A DNA stretch of 64,000 nucleotides from Strigamia acuminata. Taxonomy: Eukaryota; Arthropoda; Chilopoda; Geophilomorpha; Linotaeniidae. Every line of letters begins with the position of its first letter. The first letter of the stretch is position 1. Location of the stretch: positions 310,001-374,000 of the forward strand of contig OX442323.1 in the NCBI GenBank assembly GCA_949358305.1. Direction: 5' to 3'. Position numbers and translations under genes: made by a program. The notes beneath the pieces were generated by a model. The model was not told the DNA's origin, made no database searches, and saw only the letters and a program-made list of their open reading frames with translations. This document shows positions 1-12,981 of this stretch, piece after piece.

Positions 1-3000
1 GCACAAACACCACAAGTCCAATGTCTCTGAATGTTCAGAAATAGTGTTTAAACCCTAGTAGAAGCCTTCAATTTAAATTTTAGCAACATCCAAGCACTGA
101 TTTGGGAGTTTAGACTTTTGATCTCATCACAGATGACTTAGCACAAACACCACAAGACCAATCTCTCTGAATGTTCAGAAATAGTGTTTAAACCTTAGTA
201 GAAGCCTTCAATGTAAGTTTTAGCAACATCCAAGCAATCCATTTTGAAAAAAAAATTTTGAGCTTATTTCACATCGCAGTTGACTTAGCACAAACACCAC
301 AAGACCAATGTCTTTGAATGTTTAGAAATAGTGTTTAAACATTAGTAGAAGGCTCCAATGTAAGTTTTAGAAACATCTAACCAATGATTTGGGAGAATAG
401 ACTTTTGATCTCATCACAGTTGACTTAGCACAAACACCACAAGACCAATATTTCTGAATGTTCAGAAATAGTGTTTAAACCTTAGTAGAAGGCTCCAATG
501 TAAGTTTTAGAAACATCTAACCAATGATTTGGGAGAATAGACTTTTGATCTCATCACAGTTGACTTAGCACAAACACCACAAGACCAATGTTTCTGAATG
601 TTCAGAAATAGGGTTTAAACCTTAGTAGAAGGCTCCAATGTAAGTTTTAGAAACATCTAACCAATGATTTGGGAGAATAGACTTTTGATCTCATCACAGT
701 TGACTTAGCACAAACACCACAAGTCCAATGTCGCTGAATGTTCAGAAATAGTGTTTAAACCTTAGTAGAAGGCTCAAATGTAAGTTTTAGAAACATCTAA
801 CTAATGATTTGGGAGAATAGACTTTTGATCTCATCACAGTTGACTTAGCACAAACACCACAAGATTAATGTCTCTGAATGTTCAGAAATAGTGTTTAAAC
901 CTTAGTAGAAGGCTCCAATGTAAGTTTTAGAAACATCTAACTAATGATTTGGGAGAATAGACTTTTGATCTCATCACAGTTGACTTAGCACAAACACCAC
1001 AAGACCAATGTTTCTGAATGTTCAGAAATAGTGTTTAAACCTTAGTAGAAGGCTCCAATGTAAGTTTTAGAAACATCTAACCAATGATTTGGGAGAATAG
1101 ACTTTTGATCTCATCACAGTTGACTTAGCACAAACACCACAAGTCCAATGTCTCTGAATGTTCAGAAATAGTGTTTAAACCTTAGTAGAAGGCTCCAATG
1201 TAAGTTTTAGAAACATCTAACTAATGATTTGGGAGAATAGACTTTTGATCTCATCACAGTTGACTTAGCACAAACACCACAAGATTAATGTCTCTGAATG
1301 TTCAGAAATAGTGTTTAAACCTTAGTAGAAGGCTCCAATGTAAGTTTTAGAAACATCTAACTAATGATTTGGGAGAATAGACTTTTGATCTCATCACAGT
1401 TGACTTAGCACAAACACCACAAGACCAATGTCTCTGAATGTTCAGAAATAGTGTTTAAACCTTAGTAGAAGGCTCCAATGTAAGTTTTAGAAACATCTAA
1501 CTAATGATTTGGGAGAATAGACTTTTGATCTCATCACAGTTGACTTAGCACAAACACCACAAGTCCAATGTCTCTGAATGTTCAGAAATAGTGTTTAAAC
1601 CTTAGTAGAAGCCTTCAATGTAAGTTTTAGCAACATCCAAGCAATACATTTTGAAAAAAAAATTTTGAGCTTATTTCACATCGCAGTTGACTTAGCACAA
1701 ACACCACAAGACCAATGTCTCTGAATGTTCAGAAATAGTGTTTAAACCTTAGTAGAAGGCTCCAATGTAAGTTTTAGAAACATCTAACTAATGATTTGGA
1801 AGAATAGACTTTTGATCTCATCACAGTTGACTTAGCACAAACACCACAAGTCCAATGTCTCTGAATGTTCAGAAATAGTGTTTAAACCTTAGTAGAAGCC
1901 TTCAATGTAAGTTTTAGCAACATCCAAGTAATACATTTTGAAAAAAAAATTTTGAGCTTATTTCACATCGCAGTTGACTTAGCACAAACACCACAAGACC
2001 AATGTCTCTGAATGTTCAGAAATAGTGTTTAAACCTTAGTAGAAAGCTCCAATGTAAGTTTTAGAAACATCTAACTAATGATTTGGGAGAATAGACTTTT
2101 GATCTCATCACAGTTGACTTAGCACAAACACCACAAGTCCAATGTCTCTGAATGTTCAGAAATAGTGTTTAAACCCTAGTAGAAGCCTTCAATTTAAATT
2201 TTAGCAACATCCAAGCACTGATTTGGGAGAATAGACTTTTGATCTCATCACAGATGACTTAGCACAAACACCACAAGACCAATCTCTCTGAATGTTCAGA
2301 AATAGTGTTTAAACCTTAGTAGAAGCCTTCAATGTAAGTTTTAGCAACATCCAAGCAATCCATTTTGAAAAAAAAATTTTGAGCTTATTTCACATCGCAG
2401 TTGACTTAGCACAAACACCACAAGACCAATGTCTTTGAATGTTCAGAAATAGTGTTTAAACATTAGTAGAAGGCTCCAATGTAAGTTTTAGAAACATCTA
2501 ACTAATGATTTGAGAGAATAGACTTTTGATCTCATCACAGTTGACTTAGCACAAACACCACAACACCAATGTTTCTGAATGTTCAGAAATAGTGTTTAAA
2601 CCTTAGTAGAAGGCTCCAATGTAAGTTTTAGAAACATCTAACCAATGATTTGGGAGAATAGACTTTTGATCTCATCACAGTTGACTTAGCACAAACACCA
2701 CAACACCAATGTTTCTGAATGTTCAGAAATAGTGTTTAAACCTTAGTAGAAGGCTCCAATGTAAGTTTTAGAAACATCTAACCAATGATTTGGGAGAATA
2801 GACTTTTGATCTCATCACAGTTGACTTAGCACAAACACCACAAGACCAATATTTCTGAATGTTCAGAAATAGTGTTTAAACCTTAGTAGAAGGCTCCAAT
2901 GTAAGTTTTAGAAACATCTAACCAATGATTTGGGAGAATAGACTTTTGATCTCATCACAGTTGACTTAGCACAAACACCACAAGACCAATGTCTCTGAAT

Positions 3001-6000
3001 GTTCAGAAATAGGGTTTAAACCTTAGTAGAAGGCTCCAATGTAAGTTTTAGAAACATCTAACTAATGATTTGGGAGAATAGACTTTTGATCTCATCACAG
3101 TTGACTTAGCACAAACACCACAAGACCAATGTCTCTGAATGTTCAGAAATAGCGTTTAAACATTAGTAGAAGGCTCCAATGTAAGTTTTAGAAACATCTA
3201 ACTAATGATTTGAGAGAATAGACTTTTGATCTCATCACAGTTGACTTAGCACAAACACCACAACACCAATGTTTTTGAATGTTCAGAAATAGTGTTTAAA
3301 CCTTAGTAGAAGGCTCCAATGTAAGTTTTAGAAACATCTAACCAATGATTTGGGAGAATAGACTTTTGATCTCATCACAGTTGACTTAGCACAAACACCA
3401 CAAGATTAATGTCTCTGAATGTTCAGAAATAGTGTTTAAACCTTAGTAGAAGGCTCCAATGTAAGTTTTAGAAACATCTAACTAATGATTTGGGAGAATA
3501 GACTTTTGATCTCATCACAGTTGACTTAGCACAAACACCACAAGACCAATGTCTCTGAATGTTCAGAAATAGTGTTTAAACCTTAGTAGAAGGCTCCAAT
3601 GTAAGTTTTAGAAACATCTAACTAATGATTTGGGAGAATAGACTTTTGATCTCATCACAGTTGACTTAGCACAAACACCACAAGTCCAATGTCTCTGAAT
3701 GTTCAGAAATAGTGTTTAAACCTTAGTAGAAGCCTTCAATGTAAGTTTTAGCAACATCCAAGCAATACATTTTGAAAAAAAAATTTTGAGCTTATTTCAC
3801 ATCGCAGTTGACTTAGCACAAACACCACAAGACCAATGTCTCTGAATGTTCAGAAATAGTGTTTAAACCTTAGTAGAAGGCTCCAATGTAAGTTTTAGAA
3901 ACATCTAACTAATGATTTGGAAGAATAGACTTTTGATCTCATCACAGTTGACTTAGCACAAACACCACAAGACCAATGTTTCTGAATGTTCAGAAATAGT
4001 GTTTAAACCTTAGTAGAAGGCTCCAATGTAAGTTTTAGAAACATCTAACCAATGATTTGGGAGAATAGACTTTTGATCTCATCACAGTTGACTTAGCACA
4101 AACACCACAAGACCAATGTCTCTGAATGTTCAGAAATAGTGTTTAAACCTTAGTAGAAGGCTCCAATGTAAGTTTTAGAAACATCTAACTAATGATTTGG
4201 GAGAATAGACTTTTGATCTCATCACAGTTGACTTAGCACAAACACCACAAGACCAATGTTTCTGAATGTTCAGAAATAGTGTTTAAACCTTAGTAGAAGG
4301 CTCCAATGTAAGTTTTAGAAACATCTAACCAATGATTTGGGAGAATAGATTTTTGATCTCATCACAGTTGACTTAGCACAAACACCACAAGTCCAATGTC
4401 TCTGAATGTTCAGAAATAGTGTTTAAACCTTAGTAGAAGCCTTCAATGTAAGTTTTAGCAACATCCAAGTAATACATTTTGAAAAAAAAATTTTGAGCTT
4501 ATTTCACATCGCAGTTGACTTAGCACAAACACCACAAGACCAATGTCTCTGAATGTTCAGAAATAGTGTTTAAACCTTAGTAGAAAGCTCCAATGTAAGT
4601 TTTAGAAACATCTAACTAATGATTTGGGAGAATAGACTTTTGATCTCATCACAGTTGACTTAGCACAAACACCACAAGTCCAATGTCTCTGAATGTTCAG
4701 AAATAGTGTTTAAACCCTAGTAGAAGCCTTCAATTTAAATTTTAGCAACATCCAAGCACTGATTTGGGAGAATAGACTTTTGATCTCATCACAGATGACT
4801 TAGCACAAACACCACAAGACCAATCTCTCTGAATGTTCAGAAATAGTGTTTAAACCTTAGTAGAAGCCTTCAATGTAAGTTTTAGCAACATCCAAGCAAT
4901 CCATTTTGAAAAAAAAATTTTGAGCTTATTTCACATCGCAGTTGACTTAGCACAAACACCACAAGACCAATGTCTTTGAATGTTCAGAAATAGTGTTTAA
5001 ACATTAGTAGAAGGCTCCAATGTAAGTTTTAGAAACATCTAACTAATGATTTGAGAGAATAGACTTTTGATCTCATCACAGTTGACTTAGCACAAACACC
5101 ACAACACCAATGTTTCTGAATGTTCAGAAATAGTGTTTAAACCTTAGTAGAAGGCTCCAATGTAAGTTTTAGAAACATCTAACCAATGATTTGGGAGAAT
5201 AGACTTTTGATCTCATCACAGTTGACTTAGCACAAACACCACAACACCAATGTTTCTGAATGTTCAGAAATAGTGTTTAAACCTTAGTAGAAGGCTCCAA
5301 TGTAAGTTTTAGAAACATCTAACCAATGATTTGGGAGAATAGACTTTTGATCTCATCACAGTTGACTTAGCACAAACACCACAAGACCAATATTTCTGAA
5401 TGTTCAGAAATAGTGTTTAAACCTTAGTAGAAGGCTCCAATGTAAGTTTTAGAAACATCTAACCAATGATTTGGGAGAATAGACTTTTGATCTCATCACA
5501 GTTGACTTAGCACAAACACCACAAGACCAATGTCTCTGAATGTTCAGAAATAGGGTTTAAACCTTAGTAGAAGGCTCCAATGTAAGTTTTAGAAACATCT
5601 AACTAATGATTTGGGAGAATAGACTTTTGATCTCATCACAGTTGACTTAGCACAAACACCACAAGACCAATGTCTCTGAATGTTCAGAAATAGCGTTTAA
5701 ACATTAGTAGAAGGCTCCAATGTAAGTTTTAGAAACATCTAACTAATGATTTGAGAGAATAGACTTTTGATCTCATCACAGTTGACTTAGCACAAACACC
5801 ACAACACCAATGTTTTTGAATGTTCAGAAATAGTGTTTAAACCTTAGTAGAAGGCTCCAATGTAAGTTTTAGAAACATCTAACCAATGATTTGGGAGAAT
5901 AGACTTTTGATCTCATCACAGTTGACTTAGCACAAACACCACAAGTCCAATGTCTCTGAATGTTCAGAAATAGTGTTTAAACCTTAGTAGAAGGCTCCAA

Positions 6001-9000
6001 TGTAAGTTTTAGAAACATCTAACTAATGATTTGGGAGAATAGACTTTTGATCTCATCACAGTTGACTTAGCACAAACACCACAAGACCAATGTCTCTGAA
6101 TGTTCAGAAATAGGGTTTAAACCTTAGTAGAAGGCTCCAATGTAAGTTTTAGAAACATCTAACTAATGATTTGGGAGAATAGACTTTTGATCTCATCACA
6201 GTTGACTTAGCACAAACACCACAAGACCAATGTCTCTGAATGTTCAGAAATAGCGTTTAAACATTAGTAGAAGGCTCCAATGTAAGTTTTAGAAACATCT
6301 AACTAATGATTTGGGAGAATAGACTTTTGATCTCATCACAGTTGACTTAGCACAAACACCACAACACCAATGTTTCTGAATGTTCAGAAATAGTGTTTAA
6401 ACCTTAGTATAAGGCTCCAATGTAAGTTTTAGAAACATCTAACCAATGATTTAAGAGAATAGACTTTTGATCTCATCACAGTTGACTTAGCACAAACACC
6501 ACAAGTCCAATGTCGCTGAATGTTCAGAAATAGTGTTTAAACCTTAGTAGAAGGCTCCAATGTAAGTTTTAGAAACATCTAACTAATGATTTGGGAGAAT
6601 AGACTTTTGATCTCATCACAGTTGACTTAGCACAAACACCACAAGATTAATGTCTCTGAATGTTCAGAAATAGTGTTTAAACCTTAGTAGAAGGCTCCAA
6701 TGTAAGTTTTAGAAACATCTAACTAATGATTTGGGAGAATAGACTTTTGATCTCATCACAGTTGACTTAGCACAAACACCACAAGACCAATGTCTCTGAA
6801 TGTTCAGAAATAGTGTTTAAACCTTAGTAGAAGGCTCCAATGTAAGTTTTAGAAACATCTAACCAATGATTTGGGAGAATAGACTTTTGATCTCATCACA
6901 GTTGACTTAGCACAAACACCACAAGACCAATGTCTCTGAATGTTCAGAAATAGGGTTTAAACCTTAGTAGAAGGCTCCAATGTAAGTTTTAGAAACATCT
7001 AACTAATGATTTGGGAGAATAGACTTTTGATCTCATCACAGTTGACTTAGCACAAACACCACAAGACCAATGTCTCTGAATGTTCAGAAATAGCGTTTAA
7101 ACATTAGTAGAAGGCTCCAATGTAAGTTTTAGAAACATCTAACTAATGATTTGAGAGAATAGAATTTTGATCTCATCACAGTTGACTTAGCACAAACACC
7201 ACAACACCAATGTTTCTGAATGTTCAGAAATAGTGTTTAAACCTTAGTAGAAGGCTCCAATGTAAGTTTTAGAAACATCTAACCAATGATTTGGGAGAAT
7301 AGACTTTTGATCTCATCACAGTTGACTTAGCACAAACACCACAAGTCCAATGTCTCTGAATGTTCAGAAATAGTGTTTAAACCTTAGTAGAAGGCTCCAA
7401 TGTAAGTTTTAGAAACATCTAACTAATGATTTGGGAGAATAGACTTTTGATCTCATCACAGTTGACTTAGCACAAACACCACAAGATTAATGTCTCTGAA
7501 TGTTCAGAAATAGTGTTTAAACCTTAGTAGAAGGCTCCAATGTAAGTTTTAGAAACATCTAACTAATGATTTGGGAGAATAGACTTTTGATCTCATCACA
7601 GTTGACTTAGCACAAACACCACAAGACCAATGTCTCTGAATGTTCAGAAATAGTGTTTAAACCTTAGTAGAAGGCTCCAATGTAAGTTTTAGAAACATCT
7701 AACTAATGATTTGGGAGAATAGACTTTTGATCTCATCACAGTTGACTTAGCACAAACACCACAAGACCAATGTTTCTGAATGTTCAGAAATAGTGTTTAA
7801 ACCTTAGTAGAAGGCTCCAATGTAAGTTTTAGAAACATCTAACCAATGATTTGGGAGAATAGACTTTTGATCTCATCACAGTTGACTTAACACAAACACC
7901 ACAAGATTAATGTCTCTGAATGTTCAGAAATAGTGTTTAAACCTTAGTAGAAGGCTCCAATGTAAGTTTTAGAAACATCTAACCAATGATTTGGGAGAAT
8001 AGACTTTTGATCTCATCACAGTTGACTTAGCACAAACACCACAAGTCCAATGTCTCTGAATGTTCAGAAATAGTGTTTAAACCTTAGTAGAAGGCTCCAA
8101 TGTAAGTTTTAGAAACATCTAACTAATGATTTGGGAGAATAGACTTTTGATCTCATCACAGTTGACTTAGCACAAACACCACAAGATTAATGTCTCTGAA
8201 TGTTCAGAAATAGTGTTTAAACCTTAGTAGAAGGCTCCAATGTAAGTTTTAGAAACATCTAACTAATGATTTGGGAGAATAGACTTTTGATCTCATCACA
8301 GTTGACTTAGCACAAACACCACAAGACCAATCTCTCTGAATGTTCAGAAATAGTGTTTAAACCTTAGTAGAAGCCTTCAATGTAAGTTTTAGCAACATCC
8401 AAGCAATCCATTTTGAAAAAAAAATTTTGAGCTTATTTCACATCGCAGTTGACTTAGCACAAACACCACAAGACCAATGTCTTTGAATGTTCAGAAATAG
8501 TGTTTAAACATTAGTAGAAGGCTCCAATGTAAGTTTTAGAAACATCTAACTAATGATTTGAGAGAATAGACTTTTGATCTCATCACAGTTGACTTAGCAC
8601 AAACACCACAACACCAATGTTTCTGAATGTTCAGAAATAGTGTTTAAACCTTAGTAGAAGGCTCCAATGTAAGTTTTAGAAACATCTAACCAATGATTTG
8701 GGAGAATAGACTTTTGATCTCATCACAGTTGACTTAGCACAAACACCACAAGTCCAATGTCTCTGAATGTTCAGAAATAATGTTTAAACCTTAGTAGAAG
8801 CCTTCAATGTAAGTTTTAGCAACATCCAAGCAATACATTTTGAAAAAAAAATTTTGAGCTTATTTCACATCGCAGTTGACTTAGCACAAACACCACAAGA
8901 CCAATGTCTCTGAATGTTCAGAAATAGTGTTTAAACCTTAGTAGAAGACTCCAATGTAAGTTTTAGAAACATCTAACTAATGATTTGGAAGAATAGACTT

Positions 9001-12000
9001 TTGATCTCATCACAGTTGACTTAGCACAAACACCACAAGATTAATGTCTCTGAATGTTCAGAAATAGTGTTTAAACCTTAGTAGAAGGCTCCAATGTAAG
9101 TTTTAGAAACATCTAACTAATGATTTGGGAGAATAGACTTTTGATCTCATCACAGTTGACTTAGCACAAACACCACAAGACCAATGTCTCTGAATGTTCA
9201 GAAATAGTGTTTAAACCTTAGTAGAAGGCTCCAATGTAAGTTTTAGAAACATCTAACCAATGATTTGGGAGAATAGACTTTTGATCTCATCACAGTTGAC
9301 TTAGCACAAACACCACAAGATTAATGTCTCTGAATGTTCAGAAATAGTGTTTAAACCTTAGTAGAAGGCTCCAATGTAAGTTTTAGAAACATCTAACTAA
9401 TGATTTGGGAGAATAGACTTTTGATCTCATCACAGTTGACTTAGCACAAACACCACAAGACCAATGTTTCTGAATGTTCAGAAATAGTGTTTAAACCTTA
9501 GTAGAAGGCTCCAATGTAAGTTTTAGAAACATCTAACTAATGATTTGGGAGAATAGACTTTTGATCTCATCACAGTTGACTTAGCACAAACACCACATGA
9601 CCAATGTCTCTGAATGTTCAGAAATAGTGTTTAAACCTTAGTAGAAGGCTCCAATGTAAGTTTTAGAAACATCTAACCAATGATTTGGGAGAATAGACTT
9701 TTGATCTCATCACAGTTGACTTAGCACAAACACCACAAGTCCAATGTCTCTGAATGTTCAGAAATAGTGTTTAAACCTTAGTAGAAGGCTCCAATGTAAG
9801 TTTTAGAAACATCTAACTAATGATTTGGGAGAATAGACTTTTGATCTCATCACAGTTGACTTAGCACAAACATCACAAGACCAATGTTTCTGAATGTTCA
9901 GAAATAGTGTTTAAACCTTAGTAGAAGGCTCCAATGTAAGTTTTAGAAACATCTAACCAATGATTTGGGAGAATAGACTTTTGATCTCATCACAGTTGAC
10001 TTAGCACAAACACCACAAGTCCAATGTCTCTGAATGTTCAGAAATAGTGTTTAAACCTTAGTAGAAGCCTTCAATGTAAGTTTTAGCAACATCCAAGCAA
10101 TACATTTTGAAAAAAAAAATTTTGAGCTTATTTCACATCGCAGTTGACTTAGCACAAACACCACAAGACCAATGTCTCTGATGGTTCAGAAATAGTGTTT
10201 AAACCTTAGTAGAAAGCTCCAATGTAAGTTTTAGAAACATCTAACTAATGATTTGGGAGAATAGACTTTTGATCTCATCACAGTTGACTTAGCACAAACA
10301 CCACAAGTCTAATGTCTCTGAATGTTCAGAAATAGTGTTTAAACCCTAGTAGAAGCCTTCAATTTAAATTTTAGCAACATCCAAGCACTGATTTGGGAGA
10401 ATAGACTTTTGATCTCATCACAGATGACTTAGCACAAACACCACAAGACCAATGTCTCTGAATGTTCAGAAATAGGGTTTAAACCTTAGTAGAAGGCTCC
10501 AATGTAAGTTTTAGAAACATCTAACTAATCATTTGGGAGAATAGACTTTTGATCTCATCACAGTTGACTTAGCACAAACACCACAAGACCAATGTCTTTG
10601 AATGTTCAGAAATAGCGTTTAAATCTTAGTAGAAGGCTCCAATGTAAGTTTTAGAAACATCTAACTAATGATTTGGGAGAATAGACTTTTGATCTCATCA
10701 CAGTTGACTTAGCACAAACACCACAAGACCAATGTCTCTGAATGTTCAGAAATAGGGTTTAAACTTTAGTAGAAGGCTCCAATGTAAGTTTTAGAAACAT
10801 CTAACTAATGATTTGGGAGAATAGACTTTTGATCTCATCACAGTTGACTTAGCACAAACACCACAAGACCAATGTCTCTGAATGTTCAGAAATAGCGTTT
10901 AAACATTAGTAGAAGGCTCCAATGTAAGTTTTAGAAACATCTAACTAATGATTTGGGAGAATAGACTTTTGATCTCATCACAGTTGACTTAGCACAAACA
11001 CCACAACACCAATGTTTCTGAATGTTCAGAAATAGTGTTTAAACCTTAGTAGAAGGCTCCAATGTAAGTTTTAGAAACATCTAACCAATGATTTGGGAGA
11101 ATAGACTTTTGATCTCATCACAGTTGACTTAGCACAAACACCACAAGTCCAATGTCGCTGAATGTTCAGAAATAGTGTTTAAACCTTAGTAGAAGGCTCC
11201 AATGTAAGTTTTAGAAACATCTAACTAATGATTTGGGAGAATAGACTTTTGATCTCATCACAGTTGACTTAGCACAAACACCACAAGATTAATGTCTCTG
11301 AATGTTCAGAAATAGTGTTTAAACCTTAGTAAAAGGCTCCAATGTAAGTTTTAGAAACATCTAACTAATGATTTGGGAGAATAGACTTTTGATCTCATCA
11401 CAGTTGACTTAGCACAAACACCACAAGACCAATGTCTCTGAATGTTCAGAAATAGTGTTTAAACCTTAGTAGAAGGCTCCAATGTAAGTTTTAGAAACAT
11501 CTAACCAATGATTTGGGAGAATAGACTTTTGATCTCATCACAGTTGACTTAGCACAAACACCACAAGACCAATATTTCTGAATGTTCAGAAATAGTGTTT
11601 AAACCTTAGTAGAAGGCTCCAATGTAAGTTTTAGAAACATCTAACCAATGATTTGGGAGAATAGACTTTTGATCTCATCACAGTTGACTTAGCACAAACA
11701 CCACAAGACCAATGTCTCTGAATGTTCAGAAATAGGGTTTAAACCTTAGTAGAAGGCTCCAATGTAAGTTTTAGAAACATCTAACTAATGATTTGGGAGA
11801 ATAGACTTTTGATCTCATCACAGTTGACTTAGCACAAACACCACAAGACCAATGTCTCTGAATGTTCAGAAATAGCGTTTAAACATTAGTAGAAGGCTCC
11901 AATGTAAGTTTTAGAAACATCTAACTAATGATTTGAAAGAATAGACTTTTGATCTCATCACAGTTGACTTAGCACAAACACCACAACACCAATGTTTCTG

Positions 12001-12118
12001 AATGTTCAGAAATAGTGTTTAAACCTTAGTAGAAGGCTCCAATGTAAGTTTTAGAAACATCTAACTAATGATTTGGGAGAATAGACTTTTGATCTCATCA
12101 CAGTTGACTTAGCACAAA
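1..12118 (+). repeat. Satellite array, left block (140/147-bp monomers)
   Basis: This is a head-to-tail tandem array. The landmark TGACTTAGCACAAACACC recurs every 140 bp (for example at 421, 561 and 701). Type A monomers carry GAAGGCTCCAATGTAAG and TCTAAC(C/T)AATGATTTGG. Type B monomers (around 251, 1663, 1945, 2368, 3776, 4480, 4909, 8416, 8840 and 10110) are 147 bp and carry CCAAGCAAT(A/C)CATTTTG, an A9 tract and TTTTGAGC. Type C monomers (around 54, 2171, 4714 and 10344) join a B-like left part to an A-like right part. Almost every monomer has the 8-bp palindrome GTTTAAAC and the dyad TCTGAA-TG-TTCAGA. No coding frame is present and I see no CENP-B box. The array continues past the left edge of the window and is cut at 12118 by element 1. 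A heterochromatic, perhaps centromeric, location is inferred from the type of repeat. Confidence 0.97.
12115..12118. repeat. Target-site duplication of element 1, left copy (CAAA)
   Basis: CAAA directly abuts the left LTR. It matches 21540-21543 beside the right LTR, and the interrupted satellite monomer reads through as GCACAAACACCAC once the element is set aside. BEL/Pao elements usually make 4-6 bp duplications. ACAAA (5 bp) is possible if the last A of the LTR is counted as target, but the left LTR copy also ends in A, which favours 4 bp. Confidence 0.85.
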
Positions 12119-12409
12119 TGTTGCAGGTCAACAAGACAGAAGGAAAGGAATGGCGATGCGTATCCAAATTCAAGACACTTGAGCTCGCCCAAGGTCGTAT
12201 GGCGTGGCTAGTACGAAAATCGCACTGGAGAGCAATAAATCCGCAACAAATGGCATTGTTGAACCGCTGGAACAATGTGGAGAACACCTGCACCAAGTAT
12301 CCAATAGGTGGCGGAAACATAAGTTGGCCTGAGAAATTTTAAACTACTCACTACACATTGAATGTGTTTGAAAATAAGCCTAAAACAAGAGCTAATAAAA
12401 CACAACACA

Positions 12410-12415
12410 TTTATT
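12410..12415 (-). terminator. Poly(A) signal in element 1 3' LTR
   Basis: AATAAA on the minus strand (TTTATT on plus), placed about 290 bp before the downstream end of the LTR, where an R/U5 boundary would be expected. It is the likely 3'-end signal of the genomic RNA. The 5' LTR has the same hexamer at 20269-20274, just downstream of a possible initiator TCAGTT (20290-20295 on minus). Confidence 0.6.
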
Positions 12416-12470
12416 CAAAGGTTGGTTAATAACTGATGAAATTACAGCAATTAGATTGGTTCTTAGAGAA

Positions 12471-12484
12471 CCGCACATGCGCAG
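12471..12484 (-). promoter_or_regulatory. NRF1-like site in element 1 LTR
   Basis: The minus strand reads CTGCGCATGTGCGG, one base away from the palindromic NRF1 consensus (YGCGCAYGCGCR). It lies between the X-box (12541-12560) and the poly(A) signal, where a proximal promoter would be. The other LTR has the same site at 20330-20343. Motif match only; weak evidence on its own. Confidence 0.3.
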
Positions 12485-12540
12485 TACCGAATATGGCACG
12501 CGCCAGGCCGATAGCGGCGAAATACAGATACACAAAAGAT

Positions 12541-12560
12541 TCCGTTACCATGGTAACGGA
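12541..12560. promoter_or_regulatory. Perfect 20-bp palindrome containing an RFX X-box, element 1 LTR
   Basis: TCCGTTACCATGGTAACGGA is a perfect palindrome. Its core GTTACCATGGTAAC fits the RFX-factor X-box consensus (GTNRCC, short spacer, GGYAAC) on both strands. In coding orientation it lies about 107 bp upstream of a possible initiator (TCAGTT on minus, 12431-12436) and 125 bp upstream of the poly(A) signal, so it could be a promoter-proximal element. In animals, RFX factors drive genes of cilia, sensory neurons and the male germ line. The match is visible; activity is inferred. Confidence 0.45.
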
Positions 12561-12915
12561 GGAAACAAGATCACGGCAAAGTTGGCATTTGCTTAAAAAT
12601 GCACTAAAAATACATTGAAATACATTGAAATGACCACAAGAATGCGGTGAACAAAAAAGCTAATCACAACAATGTCCAAAAACACGTTAAACAATGAGAT
12701 ATTAGCAATAAACCGATCTCGGAAAGAGAGGATTGACGATAGCCAATCACAGGCCAGGAAAATTACATAACGATCACATTTGAATTTCGATCGGTACAAA
12801 AGCACAAAATTATCGAAGAATACATACTGAATAATAACGCAATGTAATAGTAAATGCAAATTATGTGATATAAAATACAAAAATAACGGTTACATTGTGT
12901 AATCGTCGCTTGGGA

Positions 12916-12981
12916 CAAACATGGCGACCGGCGAACATAACAAAGGTGTTGGATCAAACATGGCGTCCGGCGAACATAACA
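12916..12981 (-). promoter_or_regulatory. Two 27-bp direct repeats with YY1/PHO-like core, element 1 LTR U3
   Basis: Two copies (12916-12942 and 12955-12981, period 39 bp) share CAAACATGGCG, one variable base, then CCGGCGAACATAACA. The GCCAT core on the coding strand matches the heart of YY1/Pleiohomeotic binding sites. The same pair is in the 5' LTR at 20775-20840. A duplicated promoter module is plausible. Binding is not shown by sequence alone. Confidence 0.35.

Noticed and set aside
1-12118. Regularly spaced repeats resembling a CRISPR array
   Set aside because: There are no unique spacers: the whole 140-bp unit repeats, and the neighbours are animal retrotransposons. It is a satellite.
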